Source: Nannochloris sp. 'desiccata'
Lineage: Eukaryota > Chlorophyta > Trebouxiophyceae > Chlorellales > Chlorellaceae
Direction: 5' to 3'
Assembly: GCA_019044685.2 (NCBI GenBank)
Contig: JAGTXX020000015.1
Location: 930,001 to 994,000 of the forward strand
Length of the DNA: 64,000 nt
How positions within the stretch are numbered: position 1 is the first letter of the stretch; each line of letters begins with the position of its first letter. This document shows, piece by piece, positions 53,229 to 63,664 of the stretch. The notes under the pieces are model-generated. The model made no database searches, was not told the DNA's origin, and saw only the letters and a list, made by a program, of their open reading frames with translations. A program made the position numbers and the translations under genes.

Positions 53229-55019
53229 ATGGGGTCGGAACTAAACGAATTAAATGATTTGCTGAAAGGAGAACATCATGCTGCAAACAAAGGGGCGCCT
53301 GAAGCAGCAGCAGCAGGTGCTGGCGTTTCAGGACTAAACCAGCTTTCCGATGCAGCAGCAGCAGCAGAGGTCGAAGTTAAACCTCCTGCTGCCCAAGCAG
53401 CACAACCTGTTGCTGCACCTGTAGTTGTGACGGCAACAGCGGCTCGTTCACCCGCTTCGCTGGCCCTTCCAAGCCAAGGATACTCCCAAGAACAGCTCAT
53501 CGAGGCTGCCCAGCCTATGCAATTTCAGCAACCCTCTCAGCCTGACATACCTCCTCCTATCATTCCTGAGTCTCAAGGAGCGTCTCAACCAGTACAAATA
53601 AATGCAGAAGATGCGAAGAATGCGTTATTGGGTTCCAACGGAATAGATATAACGCAGCCATATTTCATGAATCTCATGGCGGCAGGAGGATTTGGGGGAT
53701 TGAACCCCATGGGCGTAGGTATGGGGGATTACATGACCTACGCTAGCCTAGCTGGATTTGCCCCTCCTGAAGATGATACTCAGCAGTTGCCAGCCCGTGT
53801 TAGCAAGGGCAAAAAGCAGACACGCCGTGGACCCATGGACGAAATGCGTCAACTGATCAGAATTCTCGTGAAAATTTTCCCTCACTCTATCAATCTGATT
53901 AGCAACACCGAAGAAGCAGGTGGTGGTAACCGTATTTCTGAAGATCAGATTAAAAGTTACTTGGAAGCAGCTCTAGGTGAAGCTCCTCAACCAGCATGGG
54001 GCGTCCCTACCAGCGGCTGGAATGGGTATCTAGCAGAGCTCTTTTCCTGGGCTACCGGCAAAGTGGTCACGGGTGAAGAGTGCAAACGTGTCGCGAGACG
54101 TGAACCTGGAAGAAGCTGGGAAGCTCTTGAATCTGAATTACATAATATTGGAGTTCATCCGAGCTGCTGGCCTCTCCCGCTCACCTTGGCCAAGATTAGA
54201 AAGGCAGAAGAAAAGCCTGTTCCTATTGATATTCCAAAAGTACCTGCAGTAAAACGCTCTTCTGCTGCTGGAGAAGATGGTGGTGCTGGCGGTGCGACAA
54301 CTACTGGTGGCACTGTTGTAAATAAGCGAGCTCGTTCCGCCATTGAAAGGGACTTGAATAAAATGGATGAAAACGATGTTTGGAGGTTTATCAACGATGC
54401 ATTAAAAATTGCCGAGAACAAGACAGGTACAGGTTATGATCAACAATTAATACACACAGCGAAAGTTAATGCCAAGAATAAAATTGATGAGATGTTGGGC
54501 GCCAATGGTGCTGCTGCTGGGGGGATGGGAAGTATGTATCCATACATTCCTGTAATGGCTGGACAAATTGATCCAAGTATATTAAATTCATTAATGCAAA
54601 ATGGGACTATTCCCGGATTTGATCCCAACGATCCAAATCAAGCTGCAGCTCTGGCTGCCGCTGCTGCTGCTACTGGCATGGACGGCAGCAACTTTGCAGC
54701 TGCTGCGAATGCTGCTGCCGGAGGTGGTGTTCCTCCTCCTGCGAAAAGGGTTAAACAAGAAGGTGGGGAGGCTGCTGAAGGCACTCCTGCTGCTCTTGAA
54801 GCAGGTGCTGTTGCAGCAGCACAGCTTGGTACGTTACCGATGCAACTGCCTCCGTTAAATGTCCCTAATATTCATAACCTCGCATCGTATATTCCTAACA
54901 ATCTTCAAAATTTAGCAGCATGTATTCCCAGCTTGAACGTATCTATGCCAATGGCTGCTCCTGAAGTGGCCAACGGGGCACCGGCACCGGGACAGCCTGA
55001 GCAGCCCAAACAGGACTAA
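53229..55019 (+). CDS. Ala/Gln/Pro-rich probable nuclear protein of unknown function
   Basis: A single exon of 596 residues that I do not recognise. Residues 1-130 are Ala/Gln/Pro-rich and disordered. Residues 185-310 look folded: a basic lead-in SKGKKQTRRG, then PMDEMRQLIRILVKIFPHSINLI, a helix RISEDQIKSYLEAAL, and WNGYLAELFSWATGKVVTGEECKRV with WEALESELHNIGVHPSCW. A second folded part near 375-425 reads ARSAIERDLNKMDENDVWRFINDALKIAENK. Basic strings such as VNKRARS and PPAKRVKQE could be nuclear localisation signals. The C-terminal third is Ala/Asn/Pro-rich. This layout of Gln/Ala-rich arms around small folded modules fits a transcription-associated protein, but no family is claimed. TGTAA lies about 70 bases past the stop. 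Confidence 0.6.
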   Translation: MGSELNELNDLLKGEHHAANKGAPEAAAAGAGVSGLNQLSDAAAAAEVEVKPPAAQAAQPVAAPVVVTATAARSPASLALPSQGYSQEQLIEAAQPMQFQQPSQPDIPPPIIPESQGASQPVQINAEDAKNALLGSNGIDITQPYFMNLMAAGGFGGLNPMGVGMGDYMTYASLAGFAPPEDDTQQLPARVSKGKKQTRRGPMDEMRQLIRILVKIFPHSINLISNTEEAGGGNRISEDQIKSYLEAALGEAPQPAWGVPTSGWNGYLAELFSWATGKVVTGEECKRVARREPGRSWEALESELHNIGVHPSCWPLPLTLAKIRKAEEKPVPIDIPKVPAVKRSSAAGEDGGAGGATTTGGTVVNKRARSAIERDLNKMDENDVWRFINDALKIAENKTGTGYDQQLIHTAKVNAKNKIDEMLGANGAAAGGMGSMYPYIPVMAGQIDPSILNSLMQNGTIPGFDPNDPNQAAALAAAAAATGMDGSNFAAAANAAAGGGVPPPAKRVKQEGGEAAEGTPAALEAGAVAAAQLGTLPMQLPPLNVPNIHNLASYIPNNLQNLAACIPSLNVSMPMAAPEVANGAPAPGQPEQPKQD

Positions 55020-55322
55020 ATTAGATCTAAGCATTATTATTGGTTGATGTTCACTTTTGACTGATGTAGTAGAGCACTTGACTGCTTTGTAATAGCGACT
55101 GACATAGAATTGAAAGAAGAATTGTCCACGGGCGACTCCTCAGGGGCACTTTTGCCAAAAGTAGTGATATCAAATCTTTACAAGACGCTTGGTAATATTA
55201 CTCAATTCTCAAAATTTGTCTATTTTCAAGTTACTCGTCGTTTATAAATGCTAATTTAGAAGGGTTAATACTGTAAAGTATCGTCCTTTTTTGCTTGCAT
55301 CTAACCTGATTTCAATTCAAGA
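55020..55322. promoter_or_regulatory. Spacer upstream of the amino acid permease
   Basis: 303 bp of AT-rich tandem-gene spacer. It has the TGTAA of the upstream gene near 55087. Confidence 0.4.
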
Positions 55323-57461
55323 ATGGGTGAACAAGCAATGGAGCGGGTTGAGTCCTACCAAGGCATCCCTAACAGTAAAACAGGTAAGAAAGCGGGTGTA
55401 CTTAGTTTTAGACCATTTGATTCATGGTTTGGCAATACTCCTGGAGAGGGAGCTGCTGCTAGAGCGGCCACCGTGAGACTAGTTTCTTCGAGCTAGCCCC
55501 AGCTTCCCTCCTCCTCTAGCTGAAATTATCCAATTTAACATCCGGTATACTTCCATTCACTCCCGCATATAGGCACTGTCACAACGTGTGCCCTCCACAT
55601 CGTGTGCGCAGTTGTCGGCGCTGGGATCCTCGCGTTGCCACAAACAACCGCGTGGCTTGGTTGGATTGCAGGACCCATCTTGCTGATCATTTTCTATGCA
55701 GGTAAGCAGTCTGTTTCCATCTTTTGACCATCCACTTTGCAAACTAAATTTACTCCTCTAACTTTCTTTTCATCTCTTTTCCTCTCTCTCAATATCGCTT
55801 CAGTCTCTCTCCTTGCCAGTCGTATGCTGGCAGAATGCTACGAATATAAAGGGATTACGCACCCACGCTATCACCACGCTGTCCGCCACATCCTTGATCG
55901 AAAGTCTGCCATTATTGTCTCTACATTACAGACTCTACAACTGGTTTTAATCGGGGTAGCATACACCATTACCGGGGCGTCTAGTATAGTCCAAATAGGC
56001 TACCTTTCCTGCTCTTTAGGTGGTAAAACAGATGCAGAAATCGCTGAATCTGGTATATGCTTAAGTGAGGATACCGGCGGCCAGTGGAAATCTAGTTTAT
56101 TCTTCGGTGCTGTGGAGCTCATGTTATCGCAGTTTAAGAACTTGGAAGAATGCTGGTTTTTGAGTGCTGTTGGTACTGTAGGTAGCTTTACATATGCAAT
56201 TATAGCATTGGTACTGTCCTTGGTAAATGCAAAAAATGGTCTTGGCACTATCGAAGGCATTCCTGTCGGGTTTGACCAAGGCGGTACAATTGTCAGTACC
56301 GCTGACAAGGTATTTGGCGTCATGAATGCTCTTGGTTCTCTGTCCTTTGCCTACGGATTCAGCGTCGTTCTCGTCGAGATTGAAGACACGTTACGACAAC
56401 CACCTTCTGCAGCGAAACAAATGAAGAAAGCGTGCAACATCGCCGTCACTGGGGCATTTATTTTTTATATGGCGGTCGCTACGACAGGGTATGCTGCCTT
56501 GGGTAATGGCGTGTCATCCTTGGTCTTACAGTCATTTACGGGTCCCAGATGGGCGTTATTGGTAGCTGAAATTGCTGTGTTAGCGCACATGTTGACAGCT
56601 TTCCAAGTGTTCATGCAAGCGATCTTCAATACCATAGAGTCACATTTGAAATGGAAATTTTTGCAAAACGCTGCAAATGAGGTCTTACTGAAAACTGGGA
56701 ATAAAAAAAATAAAGAGTTGCCTCCGTTGGCTTCTGCAAATACGGTTGCTGAAACTGGGAAATCCACTGCAAACATTGGTACAACAGGAACAGAAAACAC
56801 GCCACCATCGCCAGCGATGCCGTCTCCATTTGATGCACCAGCCGACCTCTTAACGCCACAGAACGGTTCTAGAAGCAAAAATAAAAACAACCCTCATTTT
56901 AATAAGACAAGGAACCTGGGATTAGATCATGTTCATTTAGAACCTTTAGCTGAACGTATGTCTTCGGTCATGTCTGGCCAACTGACTGAACGACAAGTCA
57001 GTCTTTTATTGGAACAGCTCCATTGTGACGAGGCCGCCATCACAGCGCGAATCGAAGAACATCATCAAGGCGGCGCTCTTTCCACTGCAAGGTCCTCCAT
57101 GTATGCCGCAGACACTGGATTCGCAAACGAAAATGTCCCTTTGAATGAAGATAATGTATTTGTCCCATTAAAATGGAGATTAATCATCAGGTCTATCAGT
57201 GTGATCCTCATCACGGTTATTGCCACCTGCCTGCCCTTCTTTTCTGCGTTTTTAGGGGTTGTAGGGACAATTTCGTTCTGGCCTTTGACCGTGTATTTTC
57301 CTTTCAAGATGTATAGAAAGGTAAAACCGGTGTCTTCTGGGTTGGATACGCTCATGAAGGCTATCACGTTGGTGATGGGCGTTGTGTGTGTGGTTACCTT
57401 GGTTGCCGCGATTCGTACTATTGTAGAGCAAGCAAGTAGCTTCACATTTTTCCAAACGTAG
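55323..57461 (+). CDS. Amino acid permease of the AAAP family (plant AAP type)
   Basis: Exons 55323-55383, 55573-55701 and 55804-57461 give 615 residues. It is a proton-coupled amino acid importer. Splicing from ACA-G into GC-ACT rebuilds the family's first helix: SKTGTVTTCALHIVCAVVGAGILALP followed by WLGWIAGP, as in plant AAPs (KRTGTVWTA...GSGVLSLAWA). Later helices match AAP spacing (YHHAVRHIL, GSLSFAYGFSVVLVEIEDTLRQPP, YAALGNG, MLTAFQVFMQAIFNTIE). A hydrophilic insert of about 155 residues (about 362-517) interrupts the C-terminal membrane part, after which ISVILITVIATCLPFFSAFLGVVG resumes the fold. The intron after exon 1 stays open in frame for about 40 codons, so intron retention would not stop the frame at once, but the helix would be split. 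Confidence 0.88.
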
Positions 57462-57835
57462 ATCCATATTTTCCCATTTAATTTCCTTTTTCTTCTGTAC
57501 TCCCCGGAATCTATTACCCAAGACGAGATTTTCCTTTAAAGTTTTCTTTCCTCAAGATTTTCAATTCTCTTTCCACGTGGCATTTTTTTTTTTAATTTTA
57601 CGCCCGCTCCCTGTGATGGCTTTAAAAATGTGTGTTTTCTTTCTTTTCTCAAACTCAACTTAAGAAATATTTAAACATATCTTATTTAACAGCGTACATG
57701 CATATAACATTTATTTATGAAAGTAATCAAATAAGGAAATCAACATAGATGCTGAGTCATACCACTTTTTTTCCCTATCAACCCGCCCGCTATCATAGCG
57801 GGTTGAGAAATACATTATGATGTATCCGAAGGTTT
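57462..57835. other. Intergenic, convergent 3' ends, with a hairpin
   Basis: 374 bp with T-rich runs and a perfect inverted repeat CCCGCTAT-C-ATAGCGGG at 57786-57802, which can form a hairpin in either 3' UTR. Confidence 0.5.
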
Positions 57836-58485
57836 CTAGCTAGTGCTTGCGAGAACATGGAAGAGATGATACGCTCCTTCTGGGCCAATCTCCCGTAATC
57901 CCAATTCATTATCACATACAGCACAATACACTGGGTTGTATTTCTCTTCTATATCGCTAGTACTGCTCTGGGTAGTCTCTCTTGGCGGTGGCTGTTCAGA
58001 AGGTGATTTTTGTTTCCGCCGAGTTTTCTGAGATAATTTAGGATCTGTGGTTTCAGGGGTAAGTTTTACTATTTGTTTTCTGTCTACTCTACAATTTATC
58101 ACAAACATAGCTCGAAATTGATTTTCATTTTCAATGTGTTGTTGGCAATCAACACAGACGGTGGTAAAACAGAGAGGGCAACTTAAAATAGCATCTGAAT
58201 TCCGGCCTTTCCGTAGTTTTGTGACCCATTTCTCGTCTTTATCGTCAGCTTCTGGGTCGTAAAATTCAGGTGCCGCGGTGTCTAGGCCCAGAGCAGCAGC
58301 TTCAGCTTCGGCCTCGGCGGTGTCAAACTCGTCTTCTTCTGAGAATAAGAAAGAGGTGTGAATATGAGAATGAGGGAGCTTTGTGGGAGTGATATTGTGT
58401 AGAAATGATTTTTATTGATTTATTAAATGGCCGGATAGAGCTTACCAGATGAAATACCGTCATAGTGATCATGTCCATTGTTCAT
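57836..58485 (-). CDS. E2F-associated phosphoprotein (EAPP) homologue
   Basis: Exons 58446-58485 and 57836-58338 give 180 residues. Human EAPP binds activating E2F factors and modulates cell-cycle genes; algal function is not known. The sequence has the family plan: acidic start with YDGISS and EDEFDTAEAEAEA, the FYDPEADDKDEKWV motif, a first cysteine block SCPLCFTTVCVDCQQH, ENQFRAMFVINCRV, and a final CAVCDNELGLREIGPEGAYHLFHVL. The four-plus-two cysteine pattern probably binds zinc. It is shorter than human EAPP (285), mainly in the acidic N-terminal part. Confidence 0.9.
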
Positions 58486-58855
58486 TTTGATCTTTTTGGT
58501 TTAGAAAAGGAGAGTTAAATGCAAGATTGCCCATTAATCATATTATTGATATGGTAATGGGTTATATGGACCAAATATAATAGCAAACTGACCTCCAAGG
58601 CGTGCCTTTAAGCTGTGTTGGTGTTAGACCCAGGGACTCTTTTTGAGCTAGAGCAGCTAAAGCTGGATCTTGAAAAGTTTGAAAGCATAATGCACAAATC
58701 ATGGGACCTTGTAGAAAGACCCGAGTGTGCTGCCAAGAGGAAATTGCTCTGCTTAACTGATCTCGAAAAGGAAAACAGATCAAAGTTTGAAAGATTCAAA
58801 AGTAAACACTAAACCTTTTGCATTATGCACGTTGACTCCATAAACTCCTCTACCA
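58486..58855. promoter_or_regulatory. Divergent promoter region, EAPP / EEP hydrolase
   Basis: 370 bp. Both strands carry short open frames at 58562-58812 that overlap each other; neither could be joined in frame to a neighbour. Confidence 0.4.
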
Positions 58856-61800
58856 ATGGATCTTACGCCGCCTGGTGAAAGTTTTCGGGCAGACTATCGC
58901 CCTGCGGCTAATGCCGCCACCGACTCGTCGTCCTCGCTGCCGTCGTCTGAATCATTCAAACTTCTACAGTGGAACATTGAACGCGGGTATAAACTACAAA
59001 GAATCATTACAGAGCTTGGAAACATCAATGCCGATGTGATTTCCCTTCAAGAAGTCGATGTCGGCTGCGAGAGAACTGGTTCTCTCAATATCGGTAAATC
59101 CCTCCGGCCACCTTTCTAACGTTAATCTCCTTTACCATCTTTCTCCCATCAACTGCTTGCTTATCCACTATTTTGTTTATTTAATAATTAACAGGCCTTG
59201 AAATAGCTAAAGCTTTAAAATTAAATTATATTTTCCTAAGTGAATTTGAAGAATTGCGTTCTCCTCTACGACAGCCGCAAGAACAAGGTGGTGGAGCCCA
59301 TGGCAACGCTATCTTAACGAAATTTGATGTGACTGATGTTACAATAGTACCACATAGGTACGTTAAGGGTGCTGTGTAGATGTAAATTCAAGGGGTGTTT
59401 ACTTGGGTTCTCCAAAGAAGCGTTTTGTATCCTGTCGTGTTTCAATTTTATTTTGTTAGTAGACCGATAATTTCTTTCTGATCTCGTCTAGTTTGCTCTC
59501 TAGTTTTTCCTTCGTTCTTGACACCATATGCGCAATTGTTAGTTTCTTTCCTGCTTCTCTGCTACCTCCCACTCCAACGTCGACCTGGCTCTCGTTCAAC
59601 TTTTGCACTGCTATCGCATGGTCCTTAATCAACTCTGCCACGCTATCTCCCTCTCCCTGGTCAATCTCCTGCTTTTTATGAGGCAAATAAATGGTAAATC
59701 CATCATAGTCTGGATATGATTTCGCTGCTGCGGTCCAAAACATGGAGCCAGCAAGAGGGCGCCCTTGCTGCATATGATTCAAACACCTGTTGAAAATAGC
59801 TTGAAAGTACACCTCTCTGGCAGTGGTAATGCTATTACTGTTGGTACCTACTGCTCTCTGCTTACCAAATTCGGATAGAATTAATGGCTTTCTTAAGATA
59901 TTTGCGCATGCTTCTACGTGAGCGTCCAACCACCCCACTGCAAACTCCAATCTACTTTGTTCTGAAGCATCTTGCAGCCACAAATCAGGGTACAAATGAC
60001 AACAAGCAACGTCGATGTAGTTACTCGCACAATCTGCTGTGAAATCACAGCCATTATACGTGCAATCGTATGGATTTCCACCACCTGTGGTAGTGCCACC
60101 GGCACCGCTGCTGGTGCAAGTCATTGACGGCTGTCCTCCGGGCCCCCAAAACCCTTCACAATCCATAAATACAAGATGATTAGAATCAAGTTTCTTAATT
60201 TCAGCTGCAGTACGATGTATCCATGTAGCGATTGTACTGCCATGGCATCCAGGGTCACATAGACATTGTGGTTCATTCGCTGGTGCAAAGCCGAGTATGG
60301 TGGGGTCGTCACGATAGACAACCCCTGTGAGAGTGTTTGTACGTAGAATGAGAGTTTTTAGAAAGTTCAGAAAAGTGGATTGACACCAAGGGTCTTGATA
60401 AAATTCAGAAGCAATAGCAGCAGCTGATGTTTGCTCTTCTTTTTTTCCACCCAAAGAATGTGTGGTGGTTGGAAGGCCTTGTGCTTCACGACTCCAGGCG
60501 ACATATTGACCCATGCCTCCATAATTTGACCAGAAATTAATTAAATTGAATAAAATACGGATTCCACGAGCACCCGCTTCGGCTATAACGCGATCTAGAG
60601 CACAGAAAACGTTTTCGTCAAAAACGCCAGGGCTCGGTTGTAGGGCACTCCACTGAGGACCATCTGCAAACGCCCAGGTGCGTACCACTGTGATGCCTGC
60701 AGCTTGGAGGTCATCTAGGACAGAGATGACGTCGGGGAGAGTAGAAGGATCGGCAGCACGGGTCTGCAAGGAAGAAAGAAGAGAACTGTTACAGCACGCT
60801 GAGGAAGGCACCAGAGGCTCTCTGGAGATTAAAGTTTTAATGGTGCTCTTAGACGTAAATAAATACCTACCATGAGATAGTAGCAATTTGCTCCGCAGAA
60901 ATACCAAGGTTTTTCATTTAAACACAAATGGGTGCGGTCTGCAGAGACTTGCACAAAACGGTTTTGAAAACCCGAGTCTCTGCTCAAATTGTTTTGTTGG
61001 CTTAGTTTTTCTTGCTGCTGCATTGGATTGGGTATTTATAGGCAAGCACTTTTATCAAAACGTATCAATCAATAATTATTAGTTATTGTAGCGTCCTAAA
61101 ATGCACGCGTTTCTGTTTATAGATAAATTTTGCTCGCTCAATTTTTATTTTATTTTTTCCTTGGAGAGCCCAAAATTTTGATATTTTCTTCTGTTGCTCT
61201 TTTCACACCTCTATTCGTGCTCTATTGCTCTCCTACAGGTACCATCCTGTGGATTGGAACAACCCGACCCACCCTTTAGCTCAACGCCAACCTCGTCGAG
61301 GCGCCCGTGCCATTCTCAGAGCAACTCTTGCCACCCCCCAGGGCCCTCTCGTCGTTTATAATGCCCATTTTGAAGTCTTTTGTGGCATGCTCGCTCGTAT
61401 CGCCCAACTTTCCGACATATTTGCCGATACTCGACATATGATAGACTCTGCATTCTACCATCAAGTCATTCTAGGCGACTTGAATACTATGGCGCACGGT
61501 ATTGCCCGGTTTTCGAAAAACTATTGTTGCGACAGAATGAGGTTTTTATCTCTAGGACATGACGAAGCTGTTATGTGGGAACAAAATGTACTGAAAGTAC
61601 AAGATCCACGATATCTACCATCTCATGACGCTGATGTAGATGTTGCTACAGCAACTAATGCTGGTCCGAGAGTAGAGGGGAGCGAACTGACGCCGTCACG
61701 ACCTCCGGTTAATTCTCAACTTTTGCGCTGGGGTTTAGACCTCAAATACGCCAGAGATGCTGTAAATCCAGGCTTTTCCTGTCCATTTGAAGCTTCTAAA

Positions 61801-61971
61801 ACTGTCACTCTAGATAACCCTGCTTATAAACTTTGGGGGTATAGTTTCATGAAGGGTAAATTAGACTGGGCGCTGCTACGGAGATTGCGCTGGATAAAGA
61901 AAGAACTTGGAACTTTGAATTATGAGCTATCTGATCACCGATGGATGCTTGTAGAAGTGCAATTTGAATAA
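58856..61971 (+). CDS. Endonuclease/exonuclease/phosphatase (EEP) family hydrolase with a host intron
   Basis: Exons 58856-59093, 59195-59357 and 61239-61971 give 377 residues. Catalytic marks of the EEP fold are in order: LLQWNIERGYKL (Asn), VISLQEVDVGCERT (metal-binding Glu), GAHGNAILTKF, VVYNAHFEVFCG, VILGDLNTMAHG (Asp/Asn) and LSDHRWMLVEVQF (terminal His). Similar proteins in algae and fungi are annotated only as EEP-domain hydrolases; DNA, RNA or phospholipid could be the substrate. The second intron is 1.88 kb, more than ten times the usual size here, and contains a whole mannanase gene on the minus strand. Phases across this intron (AG|GTACGT ... CTACAG|G) match, so the two distant parts belong together. 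Confidence 0.85.
59456..61023 (-). CDS. GH5-family endo-beta-1,4-mannanase, nested in an intron
   Basis: Exons 60871-61023 and 59456-60763 give 486 residues. It hydrolyses beta-1,4-mannan, a wall and storage polymer of many green algae. The first exon ends CGANCYYLM and joins TRAADPSTLPDVISVLDDL, recreating the family's start of barrel strands. Then come ITVVRTWAFADG, GIRILFNLINFW, YGGMGQYVAW, the acid/base ANEPQC (Glu215) and the nucleophile ILSEFGKQ (Glu349), with SMFWTAAAKSYPDYDGFTIY near the end. No signal peptide is visible: the protein starts MQQQEKLSQQNNLSRDSG. The last 60 residues form a charged helical tail absent from most plant mannanases. A TATAAATA lies only 10 bases before the ATG, too close to be a normal TATA box for this start. 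Confidence 0.88.
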
Positions 61972-62152
61972 CAGAAATAGTAATTTACATAATCTCATTC
62001 TCTTCTATACAAGTAGATTACAACACACTGAATAGTACACATCGTCGGCTTCGTACCTCTTTTGTTTTGCTGGTACACGTTTTAAAAACACAAAAGTAAG
62101 TAGGATCCTATACTTTTAGTGATCGACGAAATTGGCGTATTATAGTAATTAT
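61972..62152. other. Short convergent spacer
   Basis: 181 bp between the EEP and HGD stop codons. AT-rich; nothing further seen. Confidence 0.4.
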
Positions 62153-63664
62153 TCAGAGATCCAATGAAGCAAATGCACGTACCGGTGCCATAGACTTTTG
62201 ACCATTGCCGCTATTTTCAACAGTAGTACGAGCAGCCGTACGAGTATCTTCTTCTTCTTCTTCAAAATAAAAATCTTTCGGCGTATCCTTATTTTCGGGG
62301 TCAAAATGACTTTTCAACCCCAACCAACACTCGTAATACCCTTTATCCACATTCGGAGCACTTAATGCATTTGGTGTCAACCTTGGAATAGCCGATGTTT
62401 CAAACATAAAAGCCAAAGTATCTCTTGGCAAGTGCTGTGGCGTTTCATTTTCGGGGCGGACAGCTTTTTCAAAAGTCTCTGTATCAGGGCCGTGTGGTGT
62501 CATACAAATATGCAAAGAAGCCCCACCGGGTAAGAATCCATCTGCTTTCGCATCGTACTTACCCCTTATAAGACCCATGAACTCGCTCATAGTGTTTCGG
62601 TGGTAATATGGCGGGCGGAATGTTCGCTCACTAACCGTCCATCTTGGTGGAAAGACAACAAAATCGGCAACAGCAACGCCTGGAATCGAGGATGGACAGG
62701 TAAGAACAGTGAATATAGAAGGATCTGCATGGTCCTTTTCGACGAAATTGACAGGGCAAAAGCGGGAGAGATCGTATTTGTAGGGCACATAATTGCCGTG
62801 CCAAGCAACGGTATTAAAAGGGGAAAATGATTGCGCAGCAGCGAAGAGCTGTCCTTCTAGTTTATGGATGACTGTATAATCACATTCACGGTCTTCGTAC
62901 CATGCTACGGGAGTTAGGAAATCACGGGGGTGAGCGAGTCCGTTGGCTCCGAGTGGGCCTAGCTCTGGTAATTGAAAATGACCGGCAAAAATTTCTAAAA
63001 CATATCCTCTCGCTTGGATACCAGAACTACCAGCGTCGGTATCGCTACCGTTAGATTCTGAGCCTACTAAACCTACAGAGAATCTCATGCCACGCTGGAT
63101 TACGCAGATTTCCCCCGGGTCAATCCGCATTCGACCAAATTCTGTATCTATTAAAAGAGAACCTTGCTGGGGAACGATTAAAAAATCACCATCAGCGTTG
63201 GTTAAACAGCAGTCTGTCATGGAAGCAGAAGCTGTGTAGATATGAATAGCATAGCCATCTTTCATACCAGTGCTTCCAGCACCACAGATTGTGAAAAGCC
63301 CGCGAACAAAGTCAACGGGGTGTTGTTCGTCAGGGCACGGGATGGGGAATGGCCGCCAGCGTAGTTGATTTGGTGTAACGACTGCTCGAGAAAAATCAGC
63401 AGTGAGGGTCTCTGAAGGGAAGCTAAGAGGTTGAAAAGGTTGATGGGTGACTGAAGGGCGGATACGATACAGCCAGGTGCGTTTGTTAGCAGCACGAGGA
63501 GCAGTGAATGCCGTGCCGCTCAGCTGCTCAGTATATAAACCATAAGGGCAGACTCTAGGGTTATTCTGGCCTTCTGGCAGTGCTCCAGGTAACGCTTCTG
63601 ATGAAAATTCGTTGCCAAAACCTGACAAATAGCGCAGATCTGTCGGGAGTGACATTTTTGTCAT
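62153..63664 (-). CDS. HGD: Homogentisate 1,2-dioxygenase
   Basis: A single exon of 503 residues. It opens the ring of homogentisate with O2 to maleylacetoacetate in tyrosine breakdown; in plastid-bearing cells it competes with tocopherol and plastoquinone synthesis for homogentisate. The start [21 protein letters not shown] and [17 protein letters not shown] are highly conserved. The Fe(II) ligands are in [18 protein letters not shown] (His and Glu, about 350-360) and [10 protein letters not shown] (His, about 386-392). A short acidic, Glu-rich insert (FEEEEEDTR) lies near the C-terminus. An in-frame Met follows three codons later; the first ATG is taken. Length is a little above the 445-480 usual. 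Confidence 0.96.
   Translation of the reverse strand: MTKMSLPTDLRYLSGFGNEFSSEALPGALPEGQNNPRVCPYGLYTEQLSGTAFTAPRAANKRTWLYRIRPSVTHQPFQPLSFPSETLTADFSRAVVTPNQLRWRPFPIPCPDEQHPVDFVRGLFTICGAGSTGMKDGYAIHIYTASASMTDCCLTNADGDFLIVPQQGSLLIDTEFGRMRIDPGEICVIQRGMRFSVGLVGSESNGSDTDAGSSGIQARGYVLEIFAGHFQLPELGPLGANGLAHPRDFLTPVAWYEDRECDYTVIHKLEGQLFAAAQSFSPFNTVAWHGNYVPYKYDLSRFCPVNFVEKDHADPSIFTVLTCPSSIPGVAVADFVVFPPRWTVSERTFRPPYYHRNTMSEFMGLIRGKYDAKADGFLPGGASLHICMTPHGPDTETFEKAVRPENETPQHLPRDTLAFMFETSAIPRLTPNALSAPNVDKGYYECWLGLKSHFDPENKDTPKDFYFEEEEEDTRTAARTTVENSGNGQKSMAPVRAFASLDL

Noticed and set aside
55384..55475. Reading exon 1 of the amino acid permease through its donor
   Set aside because: The open stretch ends in a phase that cannot join the next exon; splicing at 55383 gives the conserved KTGTV-type first helix.
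58562..58812. Overlapping small ORFs on both strands between EAPP and EEP (minus: MICALCFQTFQDP...; plus: HKSWDLVERPECAAK...)
   Set aside because: Each looks mildly protein-like, but neither joins in frame to a neighbouring exon; the tested splice from the minus ORF into EAPP meets a stop.
61030..61037. TATAAATA as TATA box of the mannanase gene
   Set aside because: It lies about 10 bases before the ATG, leaving no room for a transcription start, unless translation starts further downstream.
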